The notes: generated from the letters alone by a model not told the origin. A stretch of 64,000 nt of DNA from Thermohalobaculum sp039028795 (GCA_039028795.1 JBCCHJ010000001.1:182999-246998), one strand, 5' to 3'; shown: positions 9,343 through 18,487, numbered from the stretch's first letter. Numbers and translations: made by a program.

Positions 9343-10569
9343 TCAACGGCGTTCTCTTATGTTCCCGATCACCAGCATAAGAACGGCCCAAAAAGCAAAT
9401 CCTGCAAGGGAAACCGTGATCAGCCAAACAGGTTTATCCGGATGATCCGCCCTTTCCGATAATGTGGGCCGGACGTGAACGGCCAGATGGCGGTGTCGCC
9501 TGCGCGCTTCGGTTTGGGCTTGCTCATAGGTCGCAAGTGCCAAGCGATAGGTCTGTTCTGCAAACTCGCGATCGACCAGCAGCTCTTCATAGTCGCCCAC
9601 GATATCAGACAAAGCGCGACCCGATCCCGCTGCGCCCGCATCTCCTCGGCCCAGCCGAGTGCGCTCCTGGGCGATCTGTTCATCCAACGTCCTGATCCGC
9701 CGCTTTAATGACGTTACGCGCGGCGCTTGATCATCCAGTGCGCCCAGCAAATCATCCAGGCGCACCTGAGTCCGGGCTCGTTCTTCTTCCAAAGTCGCTA
9801 CAAGTCCCAAGGCCGCCTTGGCGTTCTGCGTTGGGTCGACCTCTTGCTCCAGATCTCGAAAGCTGCGCAAACGTGTTCTGATTTTCCGCAACCGCGTCTC
9901 GGCCGAGTCCAGTTCAGTCGCGGCAAAGCGTACAGCGTCTTCGCGTGCACCGTCAGACAACTGGTTCACAAGATTGCTGCTGGAGCGCAGGATCGCCTTG
10001 GCGATTGTCAGCGAGTCCTCTGGTGTGAAGGCCTGAGTTTCCAGCGTAAGGATACCCGTCGCCGAATCGAGCGATATGTCGACCATCCGGTCCCAGTGAT
10101 CATGCAGCTCTTCGACAGGTTGATCCTGGCCTAAGGCAAACAGCAAGTCCCGCTCGGCCTTATTCCAAATCAGCTCAAGCGGCACTGCTTCACGGATCTG
10201 TTCGACGATCTGTTGGCTTTGGATGAAGTCATAAAGGATTTGCCCATCCGTCGTCGTGCCGCCGCCGCCCAGTTGCGCGACCGCGCCGAAGATCTCCAGG
10301 GCTGGACCGGCTTCATTGGATCGAATTGAAAATGCGGCCCGTGATGCATAGCGATCGGCGGCGTGCGTTTCCAGATACCAGAGACAGAGCAACGCCGGAC
10401 CAAGTGCGATCAGAAGAAATCCTAAGATGGCCTTGGTCGGTACCGGTGCCGCGATGGCAGGGGCGATCCCAAGTTCTACGGGGCCGTGAGACTGATTTGC
10501 CACGACTGGGGCTTGCGGAGCCGAGGGTTCGATGGCCGTGGTTTCGTCCAAATTCCGTACCTGTGCCAT
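9343..10569 (-). CDS. kpsE: Capsule polysaccharide export inner-membrane protein (KpsE/WcbD/CtrB-like)
   Basis: About 408 residues with the polysaccharide co-polymerase layout: a membrane segment near the N-terminus (ILGFLLIALGPALLCLWYL), a long periplasmic part with coiled coil around LDSAETRLRKIRTRLRSF and LEEERARTQVRLDDLL, and a C-terminal membrane segment (WLITVSLAGFAFWAVLMLVI). It should connect the KpsMT transporter to the outer-membrane export channel. ATG 10569 is preceded by GGAGGA at 5 bases; the earlier ATG 10587, which overlaps the kpsT stop as ATGA, has no such site. The outer-membrane partner KpsD is not in the window. Confidence 0.85.
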   Translation of the reverse strand: MAQVRNLDETTAIEPSAPQAPVVANQSHGPVELGIAPAIAAPVPTKAILGFLLIALGPALLCLWYLETHAADRYASRAAFSIRSNEAGPALEIFGAVAQLGGGGTTTDGQILYDFIQSQQIVEQIREAVPLELIWNKAERDLLFALGQDQPVEELHDHWDRMVDISLDSATGILTLETQAFTPEDSLTIAKAILRSSSNLVNQLSDGAREDAVRFAATELDSAETRLRKIRTRLRSFRDLEQEVDPTQNAKAALGLVATLEEERARTQVRLDDLLGALDDQAPRVTSLKRRIRTLDEQIAQERTRLGRGDAGAAGSGRALSDIVGDYEELLVDREFAEQTYRLALATYEQAQTEARRRHRHLAVHVRPTLSERADHPDKPVWLITVSLAGFAFWAVLMLVIGNIRERR

Positions 10570-10583
10570 TGGTTCCTCCGATT

Positions 10584-11258
10584 TCATGCCGGCTGCACCA
10601 AATGCTGTGCAAGGTTGGCATCATGCGCCGCCAAGGCGCTGGCCAGATCGGCGTGATAGGTCAGGCGTCCGGCCTCCAAAACTAAACCGGCCTGACAAAA
10701 CTCACGCAGCGTTGCAGCGTTGTGCGAGATCATGATCACCCGTGCCCGGTCCATGCGCGCCTTGAAAGCGGCGCGGCATTTCTGACGAAACGCGGCGTCC
10801 CCGACGCCAATGATTTCATCCACAACGTAGATATCGAAATCGATCGCCATCGAGACAGCGAACGCCAACCGTGCCCGCATCCCGGTGGAATACGTGGCTA
10901 CCGGATGATGCCAGGCGGGGCCCAGGGCCGCGAAGTCCGCAACACGGTCCGCCATATCGACAGGGTCACGCGCATATATCCTAGCGACGAAGCGCGTGTT
11001 CTGCAGCCCGGTCAATGTCGGGTGAAACCCGCCTCCAAAGCCCATGGGCCAGGAAACCGAACGCGTCGTTACGACCCGGCCGGCATCTGGTTTCAGCGTC
11101 CCGGCGATCAGACGCAGCAAGGTGGATTTGCCAGCACCGTTTCTTCCCAGCAACGCCAGACCAGGTACGTCAGGCACCTCGAAACTCACGTCTCGGAACA
11201 GCGTTGTCGTCTTGCTGTTCTGGCTAAACGCCTTTGTCACACGGTCCAACCAGATCAT
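10584..11258 (-). CDS. kpsT: Capsule ABC transporter ATP-binding protein (KpsT-like)
   Basis: About 224 residues, normal for KpsT. Walker A is GRNGAGKST, the signature is YSTGMRARLAF (a KpsT/Wzt-type variant of LSGGQ), Walker B is IYVVDEIIGVGD, and the switch His is in ISHN. It powers export of lipid-linked capsular polysaccharide with KpsM. ATG 11258 overlaps the kpsM stop as ATGA, favouring this start over the ATG at 11297. There is no Wzt-style C-terminal carbohydrate-binding domain, so export is of the KpsT type. Confidence 0.93.
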   Translation of the reverse strand: MIWLDRVTKAFSQNSKTTTLFRDVSFEVPDVPGLALLGRNGAGKSTLLRLIAGTLKPDAGRVVTTRSVSWPMGFGGGFHPTLTGLQNTRFVARIYARDPVDMADRVADFAALGPAWHHPVATYSTGMRARLAFAVSMAIDFDIYVVDEIIGVGDAAFRQKCRAAFKARMDRARVIMISHNAATLREFCQAGLVLEAGRLTYHADLASALAAHDANLAQHLVQPA

Positions 11259-12049
11259 ACTTCGGCGATCCTGTGTGCGCGGCAGCGCAATAGCCAAAGA
11301 CCGGCGGCTAAGAGGCCGCTGCCGATGGTAGCAACGAAAAACGGCGCAACATGAACTGGATCATATGAAGGATAGATCCCAGCGCGGACGAGGCCGACGA
11401 TGTGCACTATGGGATTCCACCAAAGCACTCCTTTGCCGGCTCCAGGCAGCGCGGCATATGTGAAGAATACGCAAGAAATCAGAAACACAGGGCGTGAGAC
11501 GATGGCCCAGACCCTCTCCCAGACTGGCCATCTGGCAAAGGCCCATGAATTGAAAATACCAATGCTGAGGCCAAGACCCGTGGCTAACATATAGGCCAGG
11601 AACAATGGCCGCATATTGACCGATATGTCTTCATGGCTGGACAGTACCAAGCCACCAAGAACCACCATCGCGACGACCAGAACCGTCAATGCCTGCAGAA
11701 AAAATCGCGCCAGAATCGTGTCTAATGGTGTGATAGGCGGGAAAGCCAAAAGTGGCCGGTTCACATGCACGGCCCGCCCCGTCACATCGGCAATGTCGTT
11801 GACCCAGTAGAAGGCAATATAGCCTGTCGCATAGAATAACGGAAAGCTCTTCCCTATGGGCGGCTGATGACTTATCTGAGAAAAGACCAGCCATAACAAC
11901 GCTATGAAGCCGACAGGTTCCGCCAAAGCCCAAAGGTAACCCGCCGGGTTTCTGCCGTAGCGGGTGATCATCTCCCGCAGCATCAGCGCGTGCAAAATCC
12001 GCAGGGATTGAAACGCAAGTTTCGGATGGGACACACGACGCCTCGTCAT
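11255..12049 (-). CDS. kpsM: Capsule ABC transporter permease (KpsM-like, ABC-2 type)
   Basis: About 264 residues with six membrane segments typical of ABC-2 exporters: FIALLWLVFSQI, FPLFYATGYIAFYWV, FFLQALTVLVVAMVVLGGLV, LFLAYMLATGLGLSIGIF, FLISCVFFTYAALPG and FFVATIGSGLLAAGLWLL. The N-terminal helix MLREMITRYGRNPAGYLWALAEP is the amphipathic region found in KpsM. I favour ATG 12049; an in-frame TTG at 12082 would add 11 residues and would lie inside the possible CtrA site. First gene of the minus-strand export operon, ATGA-coupled to kpsT. Confidence 0.93.
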   Translation of the reverse strand: MTRRRVSHPKLAFQSLRILHALMLREMITRYGRNPAGYLWALAEPVGFIALLWLVFSQISHQPPIGKSFPLFYATGYIAFYWVNDIADVTGRAVHVNRPLLAFPPITPLDTILARFFLQALTVLVVAMVVLGGLVLSSHEDISVNMRPLFLAYMLATGLGLSIGIFNSWAFARWPVWERVWAIVSRPVFLISCVFFTYAALPGAGKGVLWWNPIVHIVGLVRAGIYPSYDPVHVAPFFVATIGSGLLAAGLWLLRCRAHRIAEV

Positions 12050-12072
12050 CTTCGTTACAAAGTTTGGTGCCG

Positions 12073-12087
12073 TTAACTCCAACTTAA
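12073..12087. promoter_or_regulatory. Possible CtrA-type binding site (TTAA-N7-TTAA)
   Basis: On the plus strand TTAA at 12073-12076 and TTAA at 12084-12087 are separated by exactly 7 bases; read on the minus strand the second half is followed by C, matching the alphaproteobacterial CtrA consensus TTAA-N7-TTAAC. It lies in the divergent gap between kpsM and the glycosyltransferase at 12164, 24 bp upstream of the chosen kpsM start. A further TTAA stands at 12103. Chance occurrence is possible. Confidence 0.35.
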
Positions 12088-12163
12088 TAGGTAAAATTGA
12101 CGTTAAGCACGGAAGGCCCGCTTAGTCCGGTCCAGTAAAATTTCGAGATACAGGGGCCGCCAG

Positions 12164-13177
12164 ATGCTTAATAATTTGCTATCGAAAGTTTTGAGCGCCC
12201 CCGATTCCCCAACCGCCGATCTCTACTTTAGAAACGCGTGCGCAGACTTCTTGGGCCGCGGTGTTCGCCAGGTTGCGCCTACCGTATTCGCGTCTCCGAC
12301 CACCACCGTCATCATGCGGCATGCGATGCGGGCGGGGCGCCTACCGGAACGGCGCCGTCTTATCTATCTGGTCGATGACGATGTTGAGGCTGGGACTTCG
12401 GATCAAAGCCTACCATTTTTCTATCGCCAAAAGCTCCGGATGGTTGAACAGCCGGCTTGCCGGCGTATCCGCCGATTTGCTGGGGTTGCGGTTGTGGGGT
12501 CTCCGACATTGGCGCGACTGTTCGCGCCGATCATGCAGACGCATCTGATTCGCCCGTATTGGTCCGAACGTTTCGCCTGCCTGGATCACTTCGATGGTCT
12601 CGAACGCGGTCAAGGCTGGGTCGATGTCGCCTATCTGGGTTCGATTGTACATCGGTCGGACTTGATGTTCCTCATCCCCGCCATTGGACGACTTTTGGAA
12701 CTGCATCCGAATATGCGGTTTCACGTTCCGATCCGTCATCGCCTGCCTGCAGAGTTGGAAAACCATCCGCGGGTCATGCCCATCCCGGGACTTGGATGGA
12801 CGGCTTATCGCCGGCAGATCGCAGGGCGACGCTTCCATGTTACTGCGTATCCACTGTTGGACACGCCCTTCAATCGCGCCCGGTCTGCCAACAAATTGAT
12901 CGAGCATGCGGTAGTTGGTGCGGCCCCGGTTTATTCATCATGTTGGGGCGAGGCTCAGAACGCAGCCGAGTATGGTGCGGGATACTTGATTCCGAACGAC
13001 CAGGAAGCCTGGGTTCAAGGGTTGTCCGGTTTGATCGGCAATCCTGATCGGATGAAGCGATTGGCCAAACGGGCTCAGAACTTCGCTCGAACGCTGAACA
13101 CCGCAGAACCTCAACGCAGCCTTTGGCGGGACCTCCTGGAACTTGACGCGCCTGCGGAAGCTCTCGCCTGTGCATGA
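12164..13177 (+). CDS. Glycosyltransferase-like protein (GT-B type), polysaccharide locus
   Basis: 337 residues. The C-terminal half has features of GT-B glycosyltransferases: a GVAVVGSPTLARLF segment near the domain border, a WVDVAYLGSIVHRSDLMFLIPA stretch, and SANKLIEHAVVGAAPVYSS, where the Glu-containing EHAVVGAAPV stretch is the usual nucleotide-sugar-binding region. An AGGGG site precedes ATG 12164. It is transcribed away from kpsM and followed 43 bp later by a large multidomain glycosyltransferase. Donor and acceptor are unknown; the family call is by pattern rather than by a clear match. Confidence 0.6.
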   Translation: MLNNLLSKVLSAPDSPTADLYFRNACADFLGRGVRQVAPTVFASPTTTVIMRHAMRAGRLPERRRLIYLVDDDVEAGTSDQSLPFFYRQKLRMVEQPACRRIRRFAGVAVVGSPTLARLFAPIMQTHLIRPYWSERFACLDHFDGLERGQGWVDVAYLGSIVHRSDLMFLIPAIGRLLELHPNMRFHVPIRHRLPAELENHPRVMPIPGLGWTAYRRQIAGRRFHVTAYPLLDTPFNRARSANKLIEHAVVGAAPVYSSCWGEAQNAAEYGAGYLIPNDQEAWVQGLSGLIGNPDRMKRLAKRAQNFARTLNTAEPQRSLWRDLLELDAPAEALACA

Positions 13178-13220
13178 GGGAATGCGGGCAGTTACGAGCC
13201 GCTAAAACAGGAGTATACGC

Positions 13221-15713
13221 GTGCAGGCATTGACTTGGCGCTTATCTGCATTGGTGCGTTGGATCGCAGCCGATATATCGGGGCGTATAGTGCAGTGCGC
13301 GGCGCGGATCCCAATACTGCGTGTCCTTCCCAGGTCATGGATTGTCCCTTTCGAATATGCCCTGATTACACTGAAGGGCGAAGGTTTGTTCGATGCGGAT
13401 TTCTACCGTTTGCAGAACGCCGATGTTGCAAGCCGTGGGCAGAAAGCTTTTTCCCACTATCTGCGCCACGGTTGGCGGGAAGGGCGCGCACCGAACGCAA
13501 GGTTCGATGATGGTCACTATCGGGCGCAGTCAGGTCTGCACAGTCGGGCTCGGGTCAGCGCGCTGGCACATTATGTGGCGCTGGGTCAGCCCGGAGGGCT
13601 TTGTCCTGTGCCGGGCATCGACCTTGGCACGCTGATAAAATCCTATCCGGACCTGGCGATAGCGCGCATGGACCCTTATCGCCGAATGGTAGGAGACGAT
13701 CTGCACGATTTATGCGCACCACAATTGGTGATCGCCGATGTTAGGGCGGAGTTGGCCACCATTGGGCCCCGCAGGGCGAACAATACGGAAGTCGATGTTG
13801 TTGTGCCCGTCTATATCGGCCACGCGGAGACACTGAATACGATCTTGCATGTGCTTCGGGCGAAGACGGATGTTGCGCTGCGTTTGATCGTTGTCAATGA
13901 CTGCAGCCCGGATCCCAGCCTTGTCACGGATTTAGAAGATCTCTCCCAGCGCGGTCTGATCACCCTGATTCATCAGGAACAGAACCAGGGTTTTGTCGGG
14001 TCGATCAACCGCGGCATGGCCATGCATGATACGCATGACGTGATCTGGCTAAACTCGGATACCGAGGTTTTCGATGGTTGGGCCGATCGTCTGAGGACCG
14101 CGGCCTATTCCCGTTCCCAGGTTGCGACGGTCACGCCCCTGACAAACAATGGAACGATCTGCAGCTATCCCCGTCTGAATGCCGATACACCAGGGCCATT
14201 GGAAATCGGCTGGCATGCGTTGGATCGGCTAACTGCAACCGCCAATCGTGGGTTGCGCGTGGACGCGCCAACGGCTGTGGGATTTGCGACTTATGTTCGC
14301 CGCGCGGCTTTAGACGCATTGGGACCGCTGGACGAGGATAGTTTCGGCCGTGGGTATGGCGAGGAAAATGACTTCTCGCAACGTGCCCTCGCAGCCGGTT
14401 GGGACAATCTTATCGCTGCCGATGTCTTTGTGCGGCATTTCGGAGCGACATCTTTCAAGAGCAGTCGGTCCTGGCGGGTCGAGCGCGCACTTCGAATTCT
14501 GGACCGTCGCTTTCCGGATTATCGTCAATCTGTACAGGATTTCCTGATAAAAGACCCGTTGTTCGAGGCGCGCAGGTCCTTGGACATCGCCCGCCTAGGC
14601 GCTCTTGCTAGCGAAGAGAACGTGTTGCTGATCACTCATTCATTGGGCGGTGGCACACAGCAGCACGTGCAGGAAGAAACCGATCGTCTGACGCGGCGGG
14701 GCATGTCCGTCTTTGTGCTTTCTGGCGGTAGCAACGGCGACCGAACCGCTCGACTGACCCACGCCGACGCCAGGGCTATGCCCAGTCTAGACGGTTTGAA
14801 CATCGAAGATGACGAGCTTTGGGACATCATCGCAATGCTTCGGATTGGGCAGGCGCACATTCATCATATGATCGACTTTGCGCCGACGCTTTTGGATGTG
14901 GTGTCAGGAAAGCTGACCGCCGCAGGAATTCCCTTTGACTTCGTCGCCCATGACTATTTGGCAATTTGCCCCCGAATTAATTTGGTGGACCGCAGCGGTT
15001 TCTATTGTGGCGAACCGGATGCGGCGGGCTGCCAAAAATGTCTTAACCGGCGGGGTGGACGATCAGGACGCGCGGACATTTCCGAATGGCGTCAACGCTA
15101 TACCCGGTTCCTAACACAGGCCCGCACAATTCGAGTTCCGGACCAAGATGTAGCGAAGCGGTTGAGGAAGTATCTGCCGGAACTTGGTTCGATCGAGGTG
15201 CGCCCGCATGAGGGACCGATCCTGCCAGCGTCCCGATCAGAAGTTTCCCGGACGCCGGGACCGCTTCGTGTTGCAGTGATTGGCGCAATCGGGCCAACGA
15301 AAGGGTTCGATGTGATCCTGGGACTGCAGAAAGAAGTGAACAAAAACCGTCTGCCCGCCATTCTGTCCGTCATCGGATACACGCATAACGATTCTGCAGC
15401 CCGTGCCGTGGGTGTCGTGGTCACCGGTCCGTACGTCAACGAAGAGATTGATGATCTCATCCTAACCGCGGACCCAGATTTGATTTGGATCCCGTCGGTT
15501 TGGCCAGAGACCTATTCCTACACCCTGTCCATTGCATTGCGGTCGGGTCGGCCGGTGGCAGCCTTTGACATAGGCGCCCTGTCAACTCGCCTGCGCGGGG
15601 TCGTGCAGGGCACATTGATCCCGTTGGCCATGGCGAAGAAGCCAGCCGAGCTCTATCCAATCCTTCGTGCTGCCGCGTTCAACGTTGCTCAAACTGGGGG
15701 TGAGCCCGCCTGA
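13221..15713 (+). CDS. Multidomain glycosyltransferase (repeat module + GT2 + GT4)
   Basis: 830 residues. Residues about 54-130 hold two copies of the FD-x-FY ... HYL-x-HG-x-EGR-x-P module also seen in the protein at 4775. A GT2 domain spans about 190-440, with VDVVVPVYIGH at the start, NSDTEV (DxD) near 278-283 and GYGEENDFSQRA later. A GT4-like domain spans about 470-820 with THSLGGGTQQHV, a small cysteine cluster YCGEPDAAGCQKCL typical of such fusions, and PETYSYTLSIALRSGRPVAAF near the end. Start is GTG 13221 after CAGGAG. The stop at 15713 abuts the convergent next gene. It likely adds two sugars during polysaccharide assembly. Confidence 0.8.
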   Translation: MQALTWRLSALVRWIAADISGRIVQCAARIPILRVLPRSWIVPFEYALITLKGEGLFDADFYRLQNADVASRGQKAFSHYLRHGWREGRAPNARFDDGHYRAQSGLHSRARVSALAHYVALGQPGGLCPVPGIDLGTLIKSYPDLAIARMDPYRRMVGDDLHDLCAPQLVIADVRAELATIGPRRANNTEVDVVVPVYIGHAETLNTILHVLRAKTDVALRLIVVNDCSPDPSLVTDLEDLSQRGLITLIHQEQNQGFVGSINRGMAMHDTHDVIWLNSDTEVFDGWADRLRTAAYSRSQVATVTPLTNNGTICSYPRLNADTPGPLEIGWHALDRLTATANRGLRVDAPTAVGFATYVRRAALDALGPLDEDSFGRGYGEENDFSQRALAAGWDNLIAADVFVRHFGATSFKSSRSWRVERALRILDRRFPDYRQSVQDFLIKDPLFEARRSLDIARLGALASEENVLLITHSLGGGTQQHVQEETDRLTRRGMSVFVLSGGSNGDRTARLTHADARAMPSLDGLNIEDDELWDIIAMLRIGQAHIHHMIDFAPTLLDVVSGKLTAAGIPFDFVAHDYLAICPRINLVDRSGFYCGEPDAAGCQKCLNRRGGRSGRADISEWRQRYTRFLTQARTIRVPDQDVAKRLRKYLPELGSIEVRPHEGPILPASRSEVSRTPGPLRVAVIGAIGPTKGFDVILGLQKEVNKNRLPAILSVIGYTHNDSAARAVGVVVTGPYVNEEIDDLILTADPDLIWIPSVWPETYSYTLSIALRSGRPVAAFDIGALSTRLRGVVQGTLIPLAMAKKPAELYPILRAAAFNVAQTGGEPA

Positions 15714-16589
15714 TTAGGCCGCTGCAACGGCAATCTCTGTATCCGACGGGCCTAATTCGATGTATGGCAGGGCTTCATAGGCCTCGCCAATCTCGGCATT
15801 CATACGGGCCATCCGTGCGGCGCTGATCTGCATGTAGCCTGGAGGGGCGGCGGTGGCGCATTGGGCGCCGGACAATAGTCGACTGAGCTCAACTTCTTCG
15901 GTCTGAGTGCGAAACCTGCCTCTCAACTGTCCGATCCGATGGAGTGCGTTGAAGTCAACGCTATTGTTTCGGATGGTATTTTCTGGCGGCACCAAATCCA
16001 TCGAAGAGAATTCCGAGAACGGGCTTAGGACAGCGGAGTCTGGTGATCCGCCCTTAAGGCGATAATGAACCAGACAGTCTTGCCCAACCAAACCGGCCCA
16101 CATCTTGTATCGGGCGGCGATGTCGATCGCGCGATTTGCCAGTACTTGGTCGACGAAGTCATCGATGCTGCGCAGGTACCGACCGCCTTCGACAGTTCGG
16201 ACATATTGGTTGAAAAGCGAACGGATCCACGGCTCGAGCGTTCGGCTGAATAATGCGAACGTTGCGTCGCATCCAATCAGTTTCAGATCTTCTAGCAAGC
16301 GGCTTGCCGCTTTTGGACGGTACAATGAAAGATACTCGGACGATAAGATCAACTGCTGGCATCCGTTGGATTTTGCCGCCTGCACGACATCAGCAACGGT
16401 TTGTGTCTTAAGGCCATCAGCTTCAGGCCCGAACCCGTAATATTTGGACAGACCGTAGTGACAAGGCGCATCCGCACCGTTCGGATACCAGGTTCCCTGG
16501 GCCGCCATCTCGGATCGCATATGATCCAAAGCATGCTGTATGTAGGTTGATGCGCACTTATTGAGCCCAAGATGGACAAGTACTCGCAC
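15714..16589 (-). CDS. Sulfotransferase-like P-loop protein
   Basis: 291 residues. The N-terminus VHLGLNKCASTYIQHAL follows the pattern of PAPS-binding loops in a sulfotransferase-like family common in roseobacters (the more usual form is HIG-x-x-K-T-G-T-T), with LFSRTLEPWIRSLFNQYV as a candidate second nucleotide-binding segment. Start is GTG 16589 with GGAG upstream. It converges with the preceding glycosyltransferase with no gap between stop codons. With the sulfotransferase at 3796 it frames the polysaccharide locus, consistent with glycan sulfation. Catalytic competence is uncertain because the loop departs from the consensus. Confidence 0.6.
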   Translation of the reverse strand: MRVLVHLGLNKCASTYIQHALDHMRSEMAAQGTWYPNGADAPCHYGLSKYYGFGPEADGLKTQTVADVVQAAKSNGCQQLILSSEYLSLYRPKAASRLLEDLKLIGCDATFALFSRTLEPWIRSLFNQYVRTVEGGRYLRSIDDFVDQVLANRAIDIAARYKMWAGLVGQDCLVHYRLKGGSPDSAVLSPFSEFSSMDLVPPENTIRNNSVDFNALHRIGQLRGRFRTQTEEVELSRLLSGAQCATAAPPGYMQISAARMARMNAEIGEAYEALPYIELGPSDTEIAVAAA

Positions 16590-16720
16590 GTCAAACGCTC
16601 CAAGACTGCTATTGTCTGGGAACGCTAGGGATCGATAGATAAGAGGAAGTTAATTTCAGTGCTTAGTTGGCGGTGAATAGACTTGGGCGACGAACTCGAA
16701 ACAAGATCGGTCCTGTCCGG

Positions 16721-16984
16721 TCAGATCTTTTCCATAGCGTCAGCCAACGCGATGTCCTTGTCCGTAAGCCCGCCCGTATCGTGTGTGGTCAATGTCACTT
16801 GGACCCGGTTGTAGACATTGAACCATTCGGGATGATGGTCCATGTCCTCTGCCTCGAAGGCTGCACGGACCATCCAGGCCATGGCCTCGCGAAAGTTTTT
16901 AAAACGGAATGTCTTTACGATCGATTTCCCGTCGTCAGACGCCTCCCATCCGGCGTCGGCCAAGTTTTGAGTGAGCTCGGTCAT
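16721..16984 (-). CDS. phhB: 4a-hydroxytetrahydrobiopterin dehydratase (PCD/DCoH)
   Basis: 87 residues, close to the family length of about 95. AEDMDHHPEWFNVYNRVQVTL carries the catalytic HHP ... N-x-Y signature, and TTHDTGGLTDKDIALA is the usual C-terminal block. It dehydrates 4a-hydroxytetrahydrobiopterin formed by phenylalanine hydroxylase; bacterial copies may also act on molybdopterin-related pterins. The start codon overlaps the stop of the M48 protease gene as ATGA. No phenylalanine hydroxylase gene is visible nearby. Confidence 0.93.
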   Translation of the reverse strand: MTELTQNLADAGWEASDDGKSIVKTFRFKNFREAMAWMVRAAFEAEDMDHHPEWFNVYNRVQVTLTTHDTGGLTDKDIALADAMEKI

Positions 16985-17706
16985 CCTTCCCTCATATCCT
17001 TATCTTCCAGCGATGGCTCATGATCTGACCAACGTCCTGCATTGTCACGGATTGCAGTCGCCCGCTGATCCGAAGGCGGGTGGCTGGCCAACCAGCTATC
17101 GTTTTTTGCGTCAGAAGCGCCCGGGATCAGGGCTGGAAGTTTTTCCAGCAAAGTCGCCTGATGTTCGGCTCCGATACCGGACCGGACCATCAGTGCTGTG
17201 GCATATGCATCGGCTTCGAATTCATCCCGTCGAGACAGCTTTGCCGTTACCAGATTGAGGAGCCAACTGGAAAGATACCATCCGAACCATGGTATGATCC
17301 GTCCCAATATGCCGCCAAGGACCATCTGCGCAGCCTGACGACCGGCGACTTCGAACATCCGCCGCTTCATATGACCCAGTGCAAGATGACCCATTTCATG
17401 GGCGGCGACGGATGCCAGTTCGCGCGCAGTGACGTCTCCCCGCCGAAAGGCATCGATGAAGCCTTGAGTGACATAGATCTCGCCAGTATCGGTTGCCAGA
17501 CCATTCGGGTTGCGGTCCGGCAGAACCCGGACCTGAACTTGGTCAATTCCAGCGGCATCCGCGAGTTTTTGAAACAGCAATTCCAACTGATCATTGCGCA
17601 GCGGCTCGGAACGTCCCCGTAACGCTATGCCGGACCCCTGGGCCCGGACCTTCCACCAAACGACGACGCCGACGATCAGTAGAATGGGGATAAGTAGCTT
17701 TGCCAT
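16981..17706 (-). CDS. M48-family zinc metallopeptidase, membrane anchored
   Basis: 241 residues. An N-terminal membrane segment (LLIPILLIVGVVVWW) is followed by a peptidase M48 domain with the zinc motif HEMGH in SVAAHEMGHLALGH and the downstream ligand in RRDEFEADAYA. A second hydrophobic region lies around GGILGRIIPWFGWYLSSWLLNL. The family includes HtpX and BepA-type quality-control proteases; this one has a single N-terminal anchor and no TPR domain, so the catalytic face should be periplasmic or surface exposed. Upstream of and ATGA-coupled to phhB. Confidence 0.88.
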   Translation of the reverse strand: MAKLLIPILLIVGVVVWWKVRAQGSGIALRGRSEPLRNDQLELLFQKLADAAGIDQVQVRVLPDRNPNGLATDTGEIYVTQGFIDAFRRGDVTARELASVAAHEMGHLALGHMKRRMFEVAGRQAAQMVLGGILGRIIPWFGWYLSSWLLNLVTAKLSRRDEFEADAYATALMVRSGIGAEHQATLLEKLPALIPGASDAKNDSWLASHPPSDQRATAIRDNAGRWSDHEPSLEDKDMREG

Positions 17707-17980
17707 TTGTTAGATATAGGGCGATTGTCCGCCGACGTCACGGGTTCAGCGATGCCAGGTATGTGTTCAGACGGGTACGACGCCTCGAATACCAAAAAAC
17801 AAATCGGTGACTTGTATCTGGCACCGAGGCAAACCGCGTGTGTTCAGTGCGGCAATAATCTGCTGTGCCCTGCGTGAATTTTTCTCGGTTTGGCAAAAGC
17901 GATTTGCTGGCGTCTGGTCTGCCCAGGGATGCGACTTCGCACTAAAAGCATGTTTGTGAAATCAACGAAAGGAAAATGCC

Positions 17981-18487
17981 ATGAGCGCGCTTCATGCCGC
18001 AAACGTTGCTGCTGATCCCGAGCTTTGCATCGGCCATGTACACCTGAAAGTTGCCGATCTAGACCGCGCCATCGCCTTTTACTCTGGCGTGCTGGGTCTG
18101 GATGTCATGCAAGAGTTCGGGGATCAGGCGGCGTTCCTTTCAGCAGGTGGATATCACCACCACCTTGGCCTCAATACCTGGGAGTCGCGTGGCGGCACTC
18201 CGCCGCCTCCTGGGCATACCGGGCTTTACCATACAGCGTTTCTATACCCGACACGGGCGGCATTGGGCACGGCGTTAAAGCGGGTGATGGATGCCGGGGT
18301 CAAGATCACCGGGAAGGCTGATCACGGAGTTAGCCAGGCTGTTTATTTCGATGATCCAGACGGCAATGGTGTCGAGCTTTACTGGGATCGGCCTCAGAAG
18401 GACTGGCCAGTCAATGCTGATGGCACAATTGACATAAGCAATACACCTTTGGATTTGCAGGCGTTGCTAGATGAGGCGTTGGGCTGA
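17981..18487 (+). CDS. VOC-family protein, catechol 2,3-dioxygenase/CatE-like
   Basis: 168 residues with one full vicinal-oxygen-chelate fold in two modules. Likely metal ligands are His in IGHVHLKVADLDRAIAFY, His in GHTGLYHTAFLYP, and Glu in GNGVELYWDRP. A stretch YHHHLGLNTWESRGG and the C-terminal DPDGNGVELYWD block resemble the CatE/YfiE group of ring-cleaving dioxygenases. An AAAGGA site precedes ATG 17981. It stands alone: the gap upstream (274 bp) and the one downstream (301 bp) are both non-coding. The substrate is not known. Confidence 0.8.
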   Translation: MSALHAANVAADPELCIGHVHLKVADLDRAIAFYSGVLGLDVMQEFGDQAAFLSAGGYHHHLGLNTWESRGGTPPPPGHTGLYHTAFLYPTRAALGTALKRVMDAGVKITGKADHGVSQAVYFDDPDGNGVELYWDRPQKDWPVNADGTIDISNTPLDLQALLDEALG

